A stretch of DNA of 64,000 nucleotides from Rhabdornis inornatus (taxonomy: Eukaryota; Chordata; Aves; Passeriformes; Rhabdornithidae): contig VWZS01010874.1 in NCBI GenBank assembly GCA_013397075.1, forward strand, positions 1,733,327 through 1,797,326, given 5' to 3'. The position numbers and the translations under genes are program-made. Below are positions 62,797-64,000 of this stretch, piece after piece; within the stretch, counting starts at the first letter, position 1; each line of letters opens with the position of its first letter. The notes below the pieces were generated by a model, which searched no databases, had not been told where the DNA came from, and saw only the letters and a list, made by a program, of their open reading frames with translations.

Positions 62797-64000
62797 CACT
62801 CTCTGAGGAAAATTATTGCAAAGAACTACTCAGTTACAATCTCAATTCAGAAAGTTCAATGCTGTGGTATTACAGAGTGCTATAGAGTTCTCACCTGTTT
62901 GCATTTGATCTAGCTTGCATTCATTACACTTTGTTTTCCAGATTCTGGAATGGGTTTCGTTTGTTTTTCTTGTGTTGGGGATTTTTAACAAAATCACTAT
63001 TTATATAAGACTATAATTTCAAAGCAATTTAAGGAAAAGGCAATTTCAGAAATATGTATTTCAGGATGCCATACAAACCCTATAATTTCCAGAAAATGGT
63101 ATGAAGACAGGCAAGTTACTTTTTGTCTTTCTACTTCAAGTTATGTATAGTAACTTTGGTAATTTTCTTGTCATTTAAGACTACAATTTAGCACAATATG
63201 GCAATTAATATTTCTAAAAATATGGAAAATTCTGGCTAAGCAAAGACAAAAACGACAATTCAGAAGCAAAGCACATCACATATTTTGGACTGGACACTGT
63301 AGCTCAATGATGGCCAAATGCTGCTTATATGTGGATGTTCAAGAATATTAAATGCAAAATGAAGACAAAGGTATGAATAAATCAGAGTGTCATGGCTTTC
63401 TCTAGGCTGTCAGCTATACAGTATTAGGGAATTTTAGAAAACAGTCCTATTATCTGAATTACAGTTCTACTTGCAACATCTTCTATAGTGCTAATGACAA
63501 GTTACAATATAAACACGATGCACAAATACTACAGATGTTTAAGTATAACACATACTGCAATTGGCAAGCTATCATTCTTACCCTTAGGAAGCCAAAACTC
63601 TAGGCATTACATGACATTTTCAAGTAACTTTCATTATTCTTGGATGACTTTGGTGTTTCTGATGAGATACTCAGAACTTTTACTTCCTATACTTGTTTCC
63701 TACGGCATCGACAGCAATTCTCAGAGAATCATTAGAAAGCAAACATGGATTTGATCACAGTTTCCAGACTCACAGCTTCCTTCTTGACCTGCAGGTCTTT
63801 AATATAGTATTTCTGTCCATCAGATCATTCCAATATCTATACATCTATCCAGTATGTTGTTCTGATAAGTTCTCCTCCAGCCTAAAACAACTTTCTTTAC
63901 CCCACTCCTGCATAGCAGTCTAAAAGATTCATGTGTTATTGCTGACCATCATTCCATTATGGGCATATCTGGCCTTTTTTTAAGTCCTTTTTAATATCTA

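Larger units (their letters stand above)
54987..64000 (-). other. ATRNL1: ATRNL1 intron upstream of the 53-bp exon (partial)
   Basis: This sequence lies 5' of the 53-bp exon in transcription order and should end at an exon ending with the first two bases of a Leu codon after ...GDQCQ. I did not find that exon, so the intron appears to run past base 64000. It contains CR1 pieces near 62.1-62.4 kb, a 43-bp tandem duplication at 62.73 kb, and GC-richer patches at 55.14-55.46 and 57.53-57.83 kb without identified content. The rest is plain AT-rich sequence. Confidence 0.8.

Noticed and set aside
62894..62944. Exon-like stretch on the minus strand: AG before, an open frame reading IWKTKCNECKLDQMQT, then GTGAGA
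   Set aside because: It has two cysteines and a good donor. However, the acceptor lacks a proper pyrimidine tract, and the peptide does not fit the ATRNL1 sequence expected just upstream of the 53-bp exon (a GKCFCTTKG-type laminin-EGF segment). The other two frames contain stops. I treat it as chance.
1..64000. tRNA, rRNA, snRNA, CRISPR array, operons or other prokaryote-type systems
   Set aside because: I looked for the usual conserved words and for regularly spaced repeats on both strands and found none. Introns, CR1 copies and the spliced gene show the DNA is vertebrate.

Overview
The window is vertebrate nuclear DNA, most likely from a bird. It is AT-rich, nearly gene-empty by ORF criteria, and carries several copies of the CR1 non-LTR retrotransposon. 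CR1 is the dominant interspersed repeat of birds and is also present in turtles and crocodilians. The CR1 copies range from readable 3' ends, with the usual tail words such as 'attctgtga', to strongly decayed fragments. There is no sign of a bacterial, phage or organellar sequence.

The only gene I can support is attractin-like 1 (ATRNL1) on the minus strand. Four consecutive coding exons are seen, at 54934-54986, 34898-34992, 34190-34268 and 32845-33002 in transcription order. All four have acceptor and donor dinucleotides and compatible phases, and together they give 385 bp (about 128 codons) of uninterrupted reading frame. They encode the end of the last laminin-type EGF module and the membrane-proximal extracellular region, up to just before the transmembrane segment. 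The upstream exons (CUB, kelch, PSI and lectin parts and most of the EGF modules) lie beyond base 64000. The transmembrane and cytoplasmic exons lie before base 1 on this strand. I searched by eye for both and found neither.

Layout: 1-32844 is intron downstream of the last visible exon, with CR1 fragments, AT microsatellites and no recognised gene. From 32845 to 34992 three exons are clustered with introns of 1187 and 629 bp. An intron of 19,941 bp (34993-54933) follows, then the 53-bp exon. The rest, 54987-64000, is intron upstream of it. Apart from the exons, every open reading frame is short (at most 178 codons). None shows a family I recognise, and most look like chance openings or run through repeats.

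The observations most worth a second look are these: the last visible exon stays in frame for 40 codons past an atypical donor (GTTAGT), which would give a secreted form of the receptor; the same exon has an unusual cysteine; and a few long unexplained ORFs and candidate conserved non-coding blocks lie in the introns. I did not find a novel system.
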